Shown: positions 1 to 11,660 of the stretch, in pieces
Layout of the letters: the number at the start of each line of letters is the position of its first letter
Numbering within the stretch: position 1 is the first letter of the stretch
From: Flammula alnicola
Taxonomy: Eukaryota > Basidiomycota > Agaricomycetes > Agaricales > Strophariaceae
Length of the DNA: 64,000 nt
Assembly: GCA_015499995.1 (NCBI GenBank)
Contig: JADNRV010000118.1
Location: forward strand, 101,855 to 165,854
Direction: 5' to 3'
Notes under the pieces: generated by a model
Databases searched by the model: none
Told to the model about the DNA's origin: nothing
What the model saw: the letters and a program-made list of their open reading frames with translations, nothing else
Program-made: the position numbers and the translations under genes

Positions 1-494
1 AAGGAGGGCACCGTGCAGTTCATATAGAGTATACAGATGAGAGGCTCCAGGTCCGTCAACGGAACGATCAAGAAAGGTGTCTAGGTCGACTGTCTATGCA
101 GGAATGTTTAATCCTCCAGTTTCTCGTTCTCACAGAAGCATATGCATAAACTATAGATCGCAGCAAGGAAAACATGTTTCAGCTTGAAAATCCCTCATAT
201 TAAGCTAAATTTAAACCAGTTATTTTAGCGCCCAATGTTTTTACAAAGGGTGGGAGGGATGGTCACCACTTAACTCGAGCTCTGTCTGTGAGCTTTTTCC
301 GTGAGCGGTGAGCGCTAGCCACGGCTTAATGGATAGTCGCAGCCTTTGCGCCTTCAGGTTAAAACTGTCCGAGGAGAGAGCCTCGTTCCCTTCGCAGTAA
401 GTATTTGCGATCGGACCTGATACAGTGCGCAGCATGGAACTTCTTATTCCCTTCGCATCTGGAGGTAGCCCTCTGGCCCAGCATGATCGGCGTT
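1..494. repeat. Left arm of a ~494 bp inverted repeat (partner 17730-18224)
   Basis: Reading this segment backwards on the other strand gives almost the same sequence as 17730-18224. For example, the opening AAGGAGGGCACCGTGCAG reappears as its complement at the right end of the partner. The two arms face each other across about 17.2 kb. The match begins at base 1, so the arm may continue outside the window. No credible gene lies in it; the small reverse-strand frame at 241-435 has no recognisable domain. Confidence 0.85.
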
Positions 495-792
495 ATGCAT
501 ATAGCTGGCCGATATGTTAAAAGTCTTCCATAAGCACAACTTGTTCTTCACCAAGCATGTAATATCCAAGACGTAGAAAGTCAGAAGGCCAATGAATCAA
601 AACGTTGGGCACAGTAGCCAACTTCTCTTCGCTGTAGTTTGAAATTTGTTGGCGCTAAAATATCTTGAGATCGTTGCCTATACTAAAGCGCCCATATTTT
701 GCTACCTCGAGGGAGCGGCTTGTAGAGCCTTGAGGAAGCGTTTTGTAGAACCTATAGCAACGGGCATATAAGAAATACATAATAGGAAGGAA

Positions 793-2555
793 ATGAACCC
801 GGAGCCCCCATCGTCGATGTTGTTGCTGTTTTATCTCCTACTTCTCTTGCAAGGCGGAATACTTGCTGCACCGGCTGCAGTGTTGGTTCCCCGCGACATC
901 TCTATGCCAAATATTTCCTCTCCTGCCTCCGCGCTTACCAGTCACCGGACGATCTGGGACATACTCTGGAGCTGTATTGCAACGCTCTTTGCATGCTCCT
1001 GGGCCGCCGTTCATCCAAACATTCCCGCGCCAGATAAAACCTGGCTATCTATTGCACTAACGCGTTTGGAGTTGATGATGTGGACCATTATTGCTCCAGA
1101 AACGACGATATTTTGGGCGGTCAGACAGTGGATCGGTGCGCGAGAATTGGCGACAAAGTACAAGGGTGCGTCTTATTTGACTTATGATCTCACGCAGCAT
1201 AATAAACATAAAGCAGATAAGGGATGGACAACAACTCACGGTTATTTCCTGCAAATGGGTGGCTTCATGCTCTTCGAGGGAAAGGAAGCAAAAGAAGTAC
1301 TCTCAAGCGAACGTCTGGAGGAGTTGAGCAAAGACACCAGGTTTACTTTCCCGACCATAACAGAGAAGGAAATCCAGGATCGCAGCAAGCGCGACGCTCT
1401 CTCAAAGATCTTCGCAGTAGGACAGACGTCCTGGTTTGTCCTCCAGGTCATCTCCCGAAAAGCGCAAGGTTTGGAAACCACCCAGCTCGAGCTCGTAACC
1501 CTTGGCCTTGCGTTCTTCAATGGATTTATGTACTATTTCTGGTGGAGCAAGCCACTCGATGTCCGAACTACCGTGCCAGTTCTGTTGCCCTCGGTTCACC
1601 TGGAGGTCAACGACCCCCTCAAACACCAAGGTTCGTAAAATGTATTCGTGCAACAACTTTATAGTGACTCGCCCACTTATTTACTAGATACTGCCCAAGT
1701 AGTCACCGTCGATTATGACAGTACGGAACCCAATAATCGCAGAGAGAAGACCAGGGCACCAGTGGACAGTGGTGTCTCCGTCAATGAAAGAGGTTTGTGA
1801 TTTTCCTATTTTATCCTGCTCCTACTCATGCATAGCAACTCACTACGTCCATTAGATGAACCCCGGCGCTTGGCTGCCGGCAGTGTTGTTGACAGTACCG
1901 AACCCAAAGATCGCAGAGATGACACAGATACTACATCTGGAGCCGTGGGATTTAGTAGGTGTCGCCACTTCATGGCTAGTTTATACACGTTGAGCTGACA
2001 GCTGGGACAGGCGTATTAATCATCCTCGTACACGTCACTTATCGTTGGCCAATGAAGCTGAAGGCAGGCGCGGCAATTTTCGAAAGAATCCTCTCCATGG
2101 CTCTAGGGAGTGATATCAAAACAAAAGATCGACTCCAAGTGCACATATTCAATGGATGGAAATTGAACGCCAGGCAATTGTCGCACGTCCATCTTTTTGT
2201 CTCGTGCGTGGGCATGATGTTTGGGGCGATTGAGGTTGCAGGATGGAATTTCCTGTTTCCATCACATGCCGAAATTCTTCTCTGGAGGGTGTCTTCCCTG
2301 GTCATGATTAGTGTTCCCTTTTTGTCGGCACTGGAAGCTCGCCTTGAGTTGGTAGTTACCGACTCTCCTAGCCTGGCAAACAGAGCTCGCAGAGGATTAT
2401 TTATCTTTTTGCAGGTGTTGGGTACTGTTGTAGGTTGGCCGTTGTACGCAGTAGCACGACTTGCTCTCCTTGTGGAAGCTTTTGCTGCTCTTCGGGATCT
2501 TCCGCCGGCAGCGCTGGCCGTTGTCCAGTGGACATCCTTTCTACCGCACGTTTGA
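793..2555 (+). CDS. Multi-pass fungal membrane protein, KPLDV-type family (4 exons, 528 aa)
   Basis: Spliced model: exons 793-1630, 1688-1792, 1856-1954 and 2011-2555. All introns are GT...AG (56-63 nt) and the frame is continuous to a TGA. The protein opens with a signal-like hydrophobic stretch (residues ~9-27). It then has a conserved block with GWTTTHGYFLQMGGF and YFFWW-like YYFWWSKPLDV, and ends with a helix-rich part closing on LPPAALAVVQWTSFLPHV. I recognise this as a widespread but functionally uncharacterised family of basidiomycete membrane proteins; no reaction is known. Exons 2 and 3 encode near-identical charged linkers (DSTEPNNRRE and DSTEPKDRRD), a tandem exon duplication. The start is the first ATG, placed directly before the signal sequence. 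Confidence 0.85.
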
Positions 2556-3138
2556 ATAGAAAAACTCGCTACATACAGGCTAAATACTACGTACAGTATA
2601 TCGTTGTTGGACCTTGGGCCTACTACAGTCGTGTCTAATTTTTTTCTTTCTTTCTCTGTGATATCGGTCAGCAAGAGGCATGAGCGCAACGGAACAGATT
2701 TCGGGGAAGCGCGAGCCGACATGACAGTGACCATCATGATCATGATCATGCGTCCCAGTGCATCCTGGGCACTTCAACGCGAACCTTTCCTTCAAACCCG
2801 AGTCACTGCCACATTATACCCTCAAATTGGGCTCATGATCAGAATAACTGATATTTCGAAATCCTACCCAGCGCAACTATGTGATTGACTACGCGTTTGA
2901 AGTTGTACAGCCGCGCAGTGAGTCATTTTGTAGGACTTGTCTGCGGCACAGTTCTTAGTGTCTCTGCTCGTGAAGGAGTTATAAAGTTGCTTGACTCAAT
3001 TATAACGATTCCTCACGCATCCCAATTTCCTTCAACGATTCGTGAGTCCTTCAGTTCAACTCATATCTCTGGAGACTTGAACTGACCTAGAAGCATCTAG
3101 TGATTTGAGAGAGAGCCATAAATATTGAAGTATTGATC
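2556..3138. other. Intergenic, no gene seen
   Basis: Short overlapping frames occur on both strands but none shows domain-like sequence or splice structure. The right end is the 5' flank of the acyltransferase gene. Confidence 0.5.
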
Positions 3139-4395
3139 ATGGAACCTGCAACCGACGCCACACCCCTTCTTGGGCGAATCCACCTTCCAGGACCCATCCC
3201 AGGACCTGCTGAGGAAGTCTTACCTCACAGAGAAAGAGTGCATTATCTCGACAACCTACGCGCGGTCCTCACCGTACTACTCATATTCCATCATGCGGCA
3301 ATGGAAGCCGTCTCATCCAGAGTACACAGCAAGTGGGAGTCTCTCCCGCTCGCACTGTTCATCACCATCGACAGTTCCTTGCTCTGGGGACTATTCTTCT
3401 TCGTGTCCGGGTATTCCGCCTACTTATCACTCTCATCCAAGTCCGACTCCAAGTTCCTCATTTCGAGAACTATGAAGCTCGGGCTTCCAGCCGTGCTGTA
3501 CATTCTCGTCGGGCGGCGGCTCCTCCTCAGGTCCCTCGATGCGTGCGGATGGGAGCATGTTTTCGGGGACTACCACTCCGTCGAGTCAAAAGCACGAATG
3601 ACGGGCCCCGTTGCATATGTCTTCTTCCTCCTCGCTTTCGATTACGCCTACCTTGCGGCACATTGGATAGGCAGACGTTATGCTGACCTCACGGCCCGCA
3701 TCCAACCGATGCCTAAGACTTACCCTGTTCTCGCAGGTATTTCTTTCGAGTTCGTTCTGTTCCTCACGTTCGCTCGTGCGCTTGGCCTTGGAGTCATCTC
3801 CACCTTTTTCTACAATTTTTTCCCGTACGATTTCCCAGGTCTGGGTGCCCCAGCCACTTTCATCGTCGCATACGTCGCGGGCGTCTATTACCCCTTATAC
3901 GAAAAGCACCTCTTGCTCAGTTTCCCCGCAGCCATGATCACACTCGTAGGCTCTGAGCTCCTCGCCTACTTCTCCCTTGGGATCGCCCAACACCTCTGGC
4001 CGGCATTGTGGGACTTTATCAAGCCGATACCGCACGCCGTTGTGGATACGCCGCGCTTTGCCTTTGTCGACGGCGGATTCAACCTACACACCCTTTTCTT
4101 CACCTTCTGGAGCACGCTTGTGTTTTACGCCCTATCGATCTCCCTCGTCTCGGTCTTCGCCAAGAGCCGTGTTTTGAGCAGGGATTGGGGCCTGTTAACG
4201 AAGCATACCTATTTCCAGACGTATATTCATATGATTCCGATTTTGGTTATGCTGCACCTCCTTCCCTCTGGCCAAAATCCGATAGTGAAGACCGTTCTCG
4301 CTGGTGTGTTCGGAGTCATCGATAGTTGGGGGGTTGCGTTCTTGCTGATGGGTGTGTATTGGGGGATTAAGCGCTTCGCTCGCCGTGGCACATGA
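3139..4395 (+). CDS. Acyltransferase-3 family membrane protein (intronless, 418 aa)
   Basis: A single open frame. The first true ATG is at 3139 (MEPATDATPLLGRI); the frame can be read two codons further upstream only from a TTG. Near the N-terminus HYLDNLRAVLTVLLIFHHAA matches the entry motif of the Acyltransferase_3 family (PF01757; relatives include MdoC/OpgC and fungal integral membrane acyltransferases). It is followed by FFFVSGYSAYLSL and about ten hydrophobic helices. Known members move acyl groups onto carbohydrates or other acceptors at a membrane; the substrate here cannot be read from sequence. The gene is unusual for this neighbourhood in having no intron. It ends in a basic tail (IKRFARRGT) typical of a cytosolic C-terminus. 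Confidence 0.88.
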   Translation: MEPATDATPLLGRIHLPGPIPGPAEEVLPHRERVHYLDNLRAVLTVLLIFHHAAMEAVSSRVHSKWESLPLALFITIDSSLLWGLFFFVSGYSAYLSLSSKSDSKFLISRTMKLGLPAVLYILVGRRLLLRSLDACGWEHVFGDYHSVESKARMTGPVAYVFFLLAFDYAYLAAHWIGRRYADLTARIQPMPKTYPVLAGISFEFVLFLTFARALGLGVISTFFYNFFPYDFPGLGAPATFIVAYVAGVYYPLYEKHLLLSFPAAMITLVGSELLAYFSLGIAQHLWPALWDFIKPIPHAVVDTPRFAFVDGGFNLHTLFFTFWSTLVFYALSISLVSVFAKSRVLSRDWGLLTKHTYFQTYIHMIPILVMLHLLPSGQNPIVKTVLAGVFGVIDSWGVAFLLMGVYWGIKRFARRGT

Positions 4396-5085
4396 TTTTC
4401 TTGTATGATTTGGAGTTGATTTGGAGCGCTTTTGCAGGTTTCCGAACCGATATTGCTCATTGTATTGTATGTACTGGACGTATCCCTTTCATTATTTGCG
4501 TAGTATGACTTGTCAGCCTGAGGCTCCACGTACGAATTCTGTGACGACGCCTGCCCCTTGAATGTCCATTTAATACGCCGCACAACGAATTCAAAAGTGA
4601 ACTGCGCATGCGACTGCCAGCAGTGCAGGGGGCATAGTAATAAACTCCAAGAAAGTTCAAACTACTAAATTCCTCTTATATGTATACAATTACGTACTGC
4701 AATGGAAGTGAGCTTCAAGTGAGTAAGTCATAAGTTGAAAGTGAATACGAGACTATTTGTACGGCTTTTGGTTCCACCAAAATTCACGGTTCAGGACAGG
4801 AAAGCGACGAGAGTAAATAAAACACATAAATTGCACATCTATCTACGACATAAGATGCTCTGAGCCTTTGCTAACTTGGTTAAGGCTGTCAAATCACCGC
4901 CATCGTCTTCACAAACCCTGTCTCCAACTTCGCAAGAAACATTATCCATTCTCATATGATCTTCTACTTCGACGCCTCTCCGTGCACGTTTATTGAGCTC
5001 TGGATTTTTCCCAACTCGTCCCTCGAATTGACGTTTGAATTCTGCATTTCTTGAAGTTACATATCACGCTCTAGTATTCAATTGA
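4396..5085. other. Intergenic between convergent genes
   Basis: This holds the 3' flanks of the acyltransferase (plus) and MYND (minus) genes. Reverse-strand frames at 4227-4660 lack any recognisable motif. Nothing else was seen. Confidence 0.5.
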
Positions 5086-6798
5086 CTATACGCCCCTCAT
5101 CAGCTCTTCTGCCATAGCTAACTCTTCTTCTGTGACATCCGGACCGTTTATATCTTCAGAATCGAGATCAAACACCCCATACTCTCTTTCGAATTGCTCC
5201 TTGAGCCGCGATACAGGGTATTGCTGGGAGATACCTGAGGCATTCTCTCCATATGATTTGTTGAGAATTTGATACAAAAACCGTGCAGCCCTTTTGTCCC
5301 CGCTTTTAAAAGCTAAGGTAATCATGAAGCCTGAGCAGGCCCGGTACATCCATGAACCAAATACATACCTCTATGTCGCATGATTAGGAACATTTGCCGC
5401 ACTTGTCCTTGAAAAATACAGGTTAGCAAATAATCCTGGTTCAAGTCATTTATATATGCAATCCACTTACTAACGATTGCAGATGCAGGCAAGGCGATTC
5501 CAACATCAGGCAAGGGCGGAGGATTAATCAACTTCCTTGTCATCAGCAAAAAGCACTCCACAAGCCATTCGAGTGAAACGTACGACATAATCAACGTTTG
5601 GTTTACGTTCCAGGAGCGAGATCTGGTGAAGCAGAGCCGGAGATCTTTCGAACCCAGGATCAGGCAGAGGGATCCCTTTACTGCGCTCCTTTGTGTGCGG
5701 TTCTGCTTCCATCGAAAGGTCATTTACCTCCTTTCCGCAAATGGCCTTATGAGGCCTCGGACTTCCATGTTTCCAGTCGTGCGTTTGGCATTCCCTTCAA
5801 ACTCTCCGCTTAGTCATTCGAATGACTCCCTCTAAAGAGATCCACTTACCTTGAACAATACCAAATCTTCCGACCGATGGCGTTACATTTCGCGCATACT
5901 TTTAGCGCCTGACCTGGCTCCAGTTTTGACGGATCCTTGCCACATGACCAGCAGCTGTTGACTGCACCGAATTTGATCTTATCGTCCTTGTATTCGCGCT
6001 TCATGTGCCGGAGCTTTCGCTCCGAATCGTCGCCAAGGACCTTTTCCATGACCTCCCGCGTTTCTGAGGTCGACGACTGTCGTAGGGGTTTATATATGAT
6101 CGCTTCTTCACTTTGGCCATACTGAAAATTTTACTTTAATACGTCATAAGCACCTCGAGATGAAATGTACTCACGAAGGCGAGCAGAATGCGCCAGAGTG
6201 TCAAATCCATAAAGTATGCCCTATACTTCCGTATCTCAGGCGGTGTCGATCCTTCAGCTTTCATATAATACCGCTCCAGTCCAGTATGAGGAATCATTGT
6301 TGGCTCCGTGATCTTGGCCCCGACATCATCTGGAATGAGCTTCATCAGCATATCGATATACCCTTGTCCCCCATTCCCTGCTAGGTTCTCTAGGGTCATA
6401 TCCGGACACCACCTCCTGTGACGCTCCATATCTGGGCCAGTGGTGGACGCCTGGTATAGCCCTTCTAGAACCAGTTCCTCGCGTCGCTTCTGGGTCAACT
6501 CTTTCCACTTCCTCTCAAAATTATCGCTGCTCATGCATTCCAACCACCGCCTGACCAAATCTTCTTGCAATTTGCAGATATCGCGCGTAACGCGTTCCTC
6601 GTGGAGTGCGAGATACGGCGACATTGAGGCCGCAAGCTTCTGCGTATTGCTGCCTTTGGTGTTGGTCGCAGACGGCGCGGCAGCAAATCGTTCCATGGCT
6701 TCGTAGGTGATTTTGAGCTCCTGCTCCCAACTCGCGTTCCATCCGGCGCGGTCCTTGTTCTTATCTGGCCTCGACGTCTGAAAGGCTTTGAATGCCAT
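5086..6798 (-). CDS. MYND-type zinc-finger protein (6 exons, 483 aa)
   Basis: Reverse-strand exons are 6798-6175, 6121-5850, 5794-5584, 5531-5471, 5407-5369 and 5330-5086. Every junction is GT...AG and phases close exactly. The MYND finger spans exons 2-3: CWSCGKDPSKLEPG, VCAKCNAIGRKIWYCSR, then ECQTHDWKHGSPRPHKAICG, giving the full Cys/His ligand set. After it comes a region conserved in Agaricomycete MYND proteins (NVDYVLINPPPLPDVGIALP). MYND fingers usually bind proline-rich peptides in transcriptional or signalling partners; the partner here is unknown. The open frame can be extended to 6852 only from a TTG, so I use the first ATG at 6798 (MAFKAFQTSRP). Confidence 0.88.
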
Positions 6799-6844
6799 CG
6801 GTGTTGGAGGAGAGCGATGAGGGATATTCTCGAGATTCTTATGC

Positions 6845-7561
6845 TTACTCAAGGTTGACTAATATTTTGTATTGCCTCTCGTAGTAGGTTCTAGAAGGCA
6901 GTGATGGGCATGAAGGTTTTTTCGTCGAAGCCGTCTGACGGAAGGGAGTCATCGCGTGATCGAGGAGTTGCCTATGAAGCTTTGAAGTGTGACGATCCGC
7001 CGTGCTTGCCATCAAAAAAACAATCAATGCAGATAAGCCCGCAGTCAACCCACAATGGTACGCAGCTCTTGTGGGCGTCCAGTGTGCAGATAATCGATCA
7101 CAAATCGTCTCAGCGCTCACATCATGGGATGTGAGTTGTTGATCATGGGGCTTCATAGAATGCGGGGGGCGTTCTAGGGCGTTTTGCGCTATCAACTGAA
7201 AGAATTGCCTCGATATTGGAAAGTCTCCAGGAGCGGAAAGGTCTTGGAAATCCAAGCTATTTTGAAGAGCAGTGCGTGAAGAGGTTTGCGCAGGACGCAC
7301 GAGCCCTGAGCGTGTCGGCAAGTATGTGGAGGCCTGAGCGAGGTTCGAACAGATGATCATGAGACGAGGATTGAAGGAGTCAGAATGACTATCTCTAGAA
7401 TTGGCAGAATAATTCACCCTGAGCGGGGCAGAGCTAAAATTTGGAGATCTAGAAGAATCCACGGCGAGTACGTGTTGCGAATGCGCGAAGCTAGACGATG
7501 CTATGAATAAGTGAACACAAGTATAAGTTGGATAACTACTCTGAGTCTTAGGGCTAAGCAT
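6845..7561 (-). CDS. Doubtful ORF within the duplicated X block (238 aa)
   Basis: An open frame from a true ATG, with a short hydrophobic stretch (CGLTAGLSALIVFLMA) but no recognised domain. It lies mostly inside the segment repeated in inverted orientation at 26868-27785. There the same frame is broken after a few dozen codons, which argues against selection on the protein. I list it only because of its length. It could equally be non-coding DNA upstream of the MYND gene. Confidence 0.2.
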   Translation of the reverse strand: MLSPKTQSSYPTYTCVHLFIASSSFAHSQHVLAVDSSRSPNFSSAPLRVNYSANSRDSHSDSFNPRLMIICSNLAQASTYLPTRSGLVRPAQTSSRTALQNSLDFQDLSAPGDFPISRQFFQLIAQNALERPPHSMKPHDQQLTSHDVSAETICDRLSAHWTPTRAAYHCGLTAGLSALIVFLMASTADRHTSKLHRQLLDHAMTPFRQTASTKKPSCPSLPSRTYYERQYKILVNLE

Positions 7562-7955
7562 TTTCAGCGCACCAACAGCGCACTAACTTCGGTTTCTAGC
7601 CCCTCCTATCGATATCGTTCTATCAATGTATCATCGATCGAGCGCGTCTAGAATGCAGCGATGAAATGCCGTTGGACTTGCCGATTGACTTTGAAGGAAG
7701 AAAACCAAAAGAAAACGGATGTCAGGTACGTGTGCTCTGAAATGAATTACGTAATTTTTTACTAGTCGCGTGAGATTTGTGGTGCATAGCGTTGTTTTTC
7801 CAAACAGGAGCTCCTTACCTTGGACCAACATCCACCTCATTCCCCAACGACGGTGGGCGCTATTTTGGAGGGACATAAGACATGCTATGGTCTTAAACTT
7901 GTCTTAAATGAACAAGCCGAAGCTGCGATCGCCTCGGAAGGGGATTTTGGCTGGG
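7005..7955. repeat. Block X of a segmental duplication (inverted partner 26868-27785)
   Basis: The reverse complement matches 26868-27785. Landmarks shared by both copies include CTTCCGAGGCGATCGCAGC and CAAGTCCAACGGCATTTCATC. At this locus block X is directly continuous with block Y (7966-10475), the GH17 segment. In the right-hand copy X precedes Y instead of following it. Confidence 0.85.
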
Positions 7956-7965
7956 TAAAATGTGT

Positions 7966-10475
7966 CCGAGGGAAGATAAATATAATGGCCAACCTTTGTC
8001 AGCCTGAGCTTTACAGAAGAGTACAATGTTTCGGCAGTGAAGCGTTTAACAACTTGAAAGGACATTGTTGAGATCAACTTTCCACCGAATATGCCGAAAC
8101 TACGCTCATTGTCGTTCGACTTCCAGAGCTGGTCGTCGTATTCGAATGCAAAGACGGAGACGCTGGTATCGCCGCGAGCAGCGCAATTGAGGCTTCTTAT
8201 CGCGTTTGTTTCGTCTGCAATGGATGCGACCGCAGAAGTTCTGAACCGCGGTCCTCTCGATGGCCACCCAGATCTGCGAATACACGAGTCAGCTTTGCCA
8301 CCGCGAAGACGATTTCCTGACGTACTCTGTGATGTTTCTTGCCGGGGCATTTTTGTTTCAAAGAGGGAACGGCTGTGTTGAAGACAAAGTCTCCTGCTTG
8401 ACTAGAAGTACAGCCACCACCATGAAATGCACTAAGAAATAACAAATGAGTTGGATGTGTGCATTGAGACGTGGGATTAAAACTTGCTGAGCATTAGCGC
8501 CGACAAAGTCCGCGCCACACAGAGTCGGGTTATCCCGAATCATAACCCATGTATGGACAGTGGATACAGGGATTTTGACGCCGATAGAAGCAAGATATCC
8601 CGGAAGCACCCTGTTAAAAGCAAGCACTCATACAGCGGTAGAGTTTAACTTCAGCCACATACCTCGGACATCATTAACTTTCTGCATGATGTTTGCGGGA
8701 GTGTCGTTCACCTAGGATATTTCAGTTTAATATGGGCGCTTAATATTGTGCGAGCTGATCCAGGGAACCTTCTGACCTCATTTCCAATAGTCAATCCGCT
8801 ATACCTACCAGCTCCATACTTCTGGTATGCTGCACGGAATGTTTGAACATCGTTGCTAAAGGAAATTCAAGTAAATATGGTGTGAGCTGAGAACATGGAC
8901 CTCAGGCCCAAGGGGTGTGTGGTGTACTTGATTTGCGTTTCACCAGCAGCGACAGTACCCTTAGATGGAGGGTCGACGAGGGCAACCGGAGGGGTAAGTG
9001 AATCATTTACAGAGATATATATGCCAGCCAGTACTTTAATCCCAGCTGCTGCTGCAGCGGACGATGCCAAATCCAGAGCATTGCAGTCGAACGCGAGAAT
9101 GCGGATGGCAGCGAATCCTTGGGATTTTGCGTCTTTGGCGAGTTGGTTCCACTAGAAAAATGTTTAGCACCCTTGACTACTGAACAGAAATGGTATATTA
9201 CCTGGGCTTGCGTGCGGCAAGTATACGTGGATGAACTAGCGCTGTTGGAAGCCATGAGGCCAGCGAAATGGTTGGTTGCTAGAGCGGGTCCAACTAGAAT
9301 TGCCGCTACGGCTGCTGAGAAGAGGGTAAACCTTGCGTGCACCATGATTCAGAGATACTGTGTAAACAATTGCAAAGCTCACCAAGGCTTTTATACGGGA
9401 TGTGAAAGAGGGTTAGTCGGTCCTTGGCTAACTTTACTCTCGTCCGATCTAATAGGGAGAACTAAGTAGAGCTTCATAAAAGGATGGGAAGGCGCCCGAG
9501 CCAAAACGCCGCACACCATCAATGATTCTATGGTTCTACCTTGGGGAAGATGCACACCAAATGCGCAATACATCAATCACGTCTGCGGAAATTTTTATTT
9601 CAGCAGTTCCGAGAAATTCAGGATATAAGCATAGCATCGCCTCGTATATGCCTGGCATGCGAAATATCAGAGGTAGAAAGACAGACGGACATTGAAGTCT
9701 TTTCACGGAAGTACGACGGCCCGGCGCCCAACTTCCATGATTGCCAAATCATCACCCTATCGACATAGGCAGTCTCTTTTCGTGCTCTAGAAGGCTTGAT
9801 CCGAGGCAATCGTAGTCGCTGGAGGGTCAAACAGCAGAGTGTTTCAACTAGTAAATATTGCATTCTATTTATGTTATAAAAATAGTTCTCGCGAGAAGGA
9901 TGGTAGGAAAAGAACTCCAAAGTCGATGTCAGAATAAGTCGGGATAAAAATACTTCGAAGCGCCAGAGTCTCACCTAAACAAGGTCGCTCGCCACTAGGG
10001 AAACATCGTGATGGCACCACTTGGTCTTGGTACTCTCTCTCTAAAATAGAAAGTTGATACAGATCTAGAGAGCGAAAACAGAAATCAATGTAAATTACCC
10101 CCTTAATTCTTGTCGTTGAAGACTTATGTTAGCATGGTTGCGATATTGTCCCGTCGGTCGATGGTGAGGAGGTAATAATATCCTGACTCGGCAAGGCCGG
10201 ACGGCTGCGGAAAAGAAAAAGAAAAAGGAACAAGCAACGCGTTGAAGGTAACGACAGTATAAATACCTTAACAATGTGCGAGACATAACTCCCCGGGGGA
10301 TGAATGCCGAAAGAAATCAGTATCTCATCCTATCGAAGGATGATCCGAGCAAGGCATGTTTCTGTCTTACTAGGTTCGATTTTCTGTAAAGCAACCTAGG
10401 ACCAGGAGCCCAACACAATCTGACGGGTGGTCTGTTGTTGGACCCTAGCTCGGATGAAGCCATTCCAATATAAGT
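7966..10475. repeat. Block Y of a segmental duplication, GH17 copy A (inverted partner 28367-30912)
   Basis: The block covers a whole GH17 gene with about 1.1 kb of 5' flank. It matches 28367-30912 on the opposite strand, including non-coding flank such as TTGTGTTGGGCTCCTGGTCC. Homology stops at 10475-10476. That is a TA dinucleotide at the position where the right copy carries a TA-flanked MITE. Confidence 0.88.
8046..9345 (-). pseudogene. GH17 beta-1,3-glucanase-like copy A, degenerate
   Basis: This is exon-for-exon homologous to the intact GH17 gene at 29512-30805 and starts at the same ATG (MVHARFTLFSAAVAAILVGP, a signal peptide). Exons 1-5 are open and include the acid/base motif TIGNEV. 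Three defects separate it from copy B. The 3' splice site before GYLASIGVKIP is CCGG where copy B has CCAG, so the AG is lost. Six bases encoding Val-Tyr just before the nucleophile motif ITE are missing. One base is missing near 8074-8077 (GGK then frame loss), which removes the conserved C-terminus and extends the frame to 7904. The GC...AG intron is retained. It is probably non-functional, unless the last lesion is a sequencing error. Confidence 0.75.
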
Positions 10476-10811
10476 ACCTCCCATACACTTCTTACAAATC
10501 AGACGACAGGCAACCCATCGTTACACGGCCCAACGTCGGGGGATCTATCGACTGAACTTAACGTTAGGTATGTAAGTAGAACGATGCATATACGGGTATA
10601 AAAAAACTTTTTACAGCTGACTTTCTCCGTTCCTTTCGAAAAAATAAATTTACAACACGATGCAGACAAGACGCCACAGATCGAGTAAACAAACATAATA
10701 AAAAACCTATAGATTCAGAAATGGGGTGTCAGAAAAGAAAAATGAATGCGAGTAATCGACGTCCGCTACGTACCTTCCAATAGCAGCAGTAATAGGAGTA
10801 CATCCACCCCA
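10476..10811. other. Intergenic between block Y and the MARVEL-like gene
   Basis: No gene was seen. The block Y duplication ends at its left edge and the 3' flank of the reverse-strand MARVEL-like gene lies at its right edge. Confidence 0.45.
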
Positions 10812-11660
10812 CTACACCCGGACGACGTTATCCACATACTGGCTCTCTCGGGGATTCCACCGCCCATGGAGAGGCTCCGACATGGCCTTGTTCGCGATCG
10901 TGAAAAGGAGGCTCAGGCCAAGGATGCAGCTCAGCGTGATCCACCCGAGCCACGCAAAGCCCACGAGCGCAGAGAGCACCCGGCAGGCCTCGAATTGCTG
11001 GCAGAATGATAGGTTACCCCACGGTTGCTGGATAGCGAGAGGAGAGGAGAGGGTTGTGGTATCAGTTTTTAGCTCATGCCTATACGGAAAAGAGGGGGGG
11101 ACTCACGCTGGACCCTGCTGCCCCGGCTATCCAGAAAGTCCAAAGCACGCTCAGCCCAATAATCTCCGCGAGGAAGGTCGACACGTATGGGTTCTCGTAG
11201 CGCTTGTGTATCGATAACCCACTGGATAAGGAGATATCACAGGTATGAATGAGCACAGCGTTGCAGCCGATACGAATAACATGGATAATGGCATAGGAAA
11301 CTCACATGAATATAGCCCATGGCATCGTCAAGAGCGTCGTGATAAGGACTTCGACGACGATAGGGTCTGTTCGAGCCAAGGCGTGTATCAGCGTCATGAA
11401 TTCCGCTTATGCTTGCGTGTGTACAAGGAAGGGATCATGGACTCACCATAAAAATTCCTGCCATGGTTCAGAGGGTCACCTTTGGGGAGGTGGTTCGTGT
11501 AGTTCAGCCTCGTGGCGGCGAGGCAGAAGAGAATGAAGCTGAAAAGGAGCTAAAGAGAGGGGCCCGGGCCCGTCAGCCACACCATGCTTGGCAGAAGAAG
11601 AGCTGGACCCACCAGCGCTCCGTAGAGGGCCATCCGGATAATGGGCAGATCGAACTGCAT
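10812..11660 (-). CDS. Four-helix MARVEL-like membrane protein (5 exons, 180 aa)
   Basis: Reverse-strand exons 11660-11613, 11549-11447, 11366-11306, 11221-11107 and 11027-10812 join in frame with GT...AG introns. The product begins MQFDLPIIRMALYGALLLFS and has four hydrophobic segments. The third and fourth flank a short loop with two cysteines (LSFCQQFEACRVLSALVGFA), followed by WLGWITLSCILGLSLLFTIA. This layout matches the MARVEL-domain small tetraspan proteins common in Agaricomycetes, which organise membrane domains or traffic; no specific role is proven. A related gene lies at 31707-32522, also next to a GH17 copy. The two share the DP-V-VE-L segment at the start of exon 3. Confidence 0.85.
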
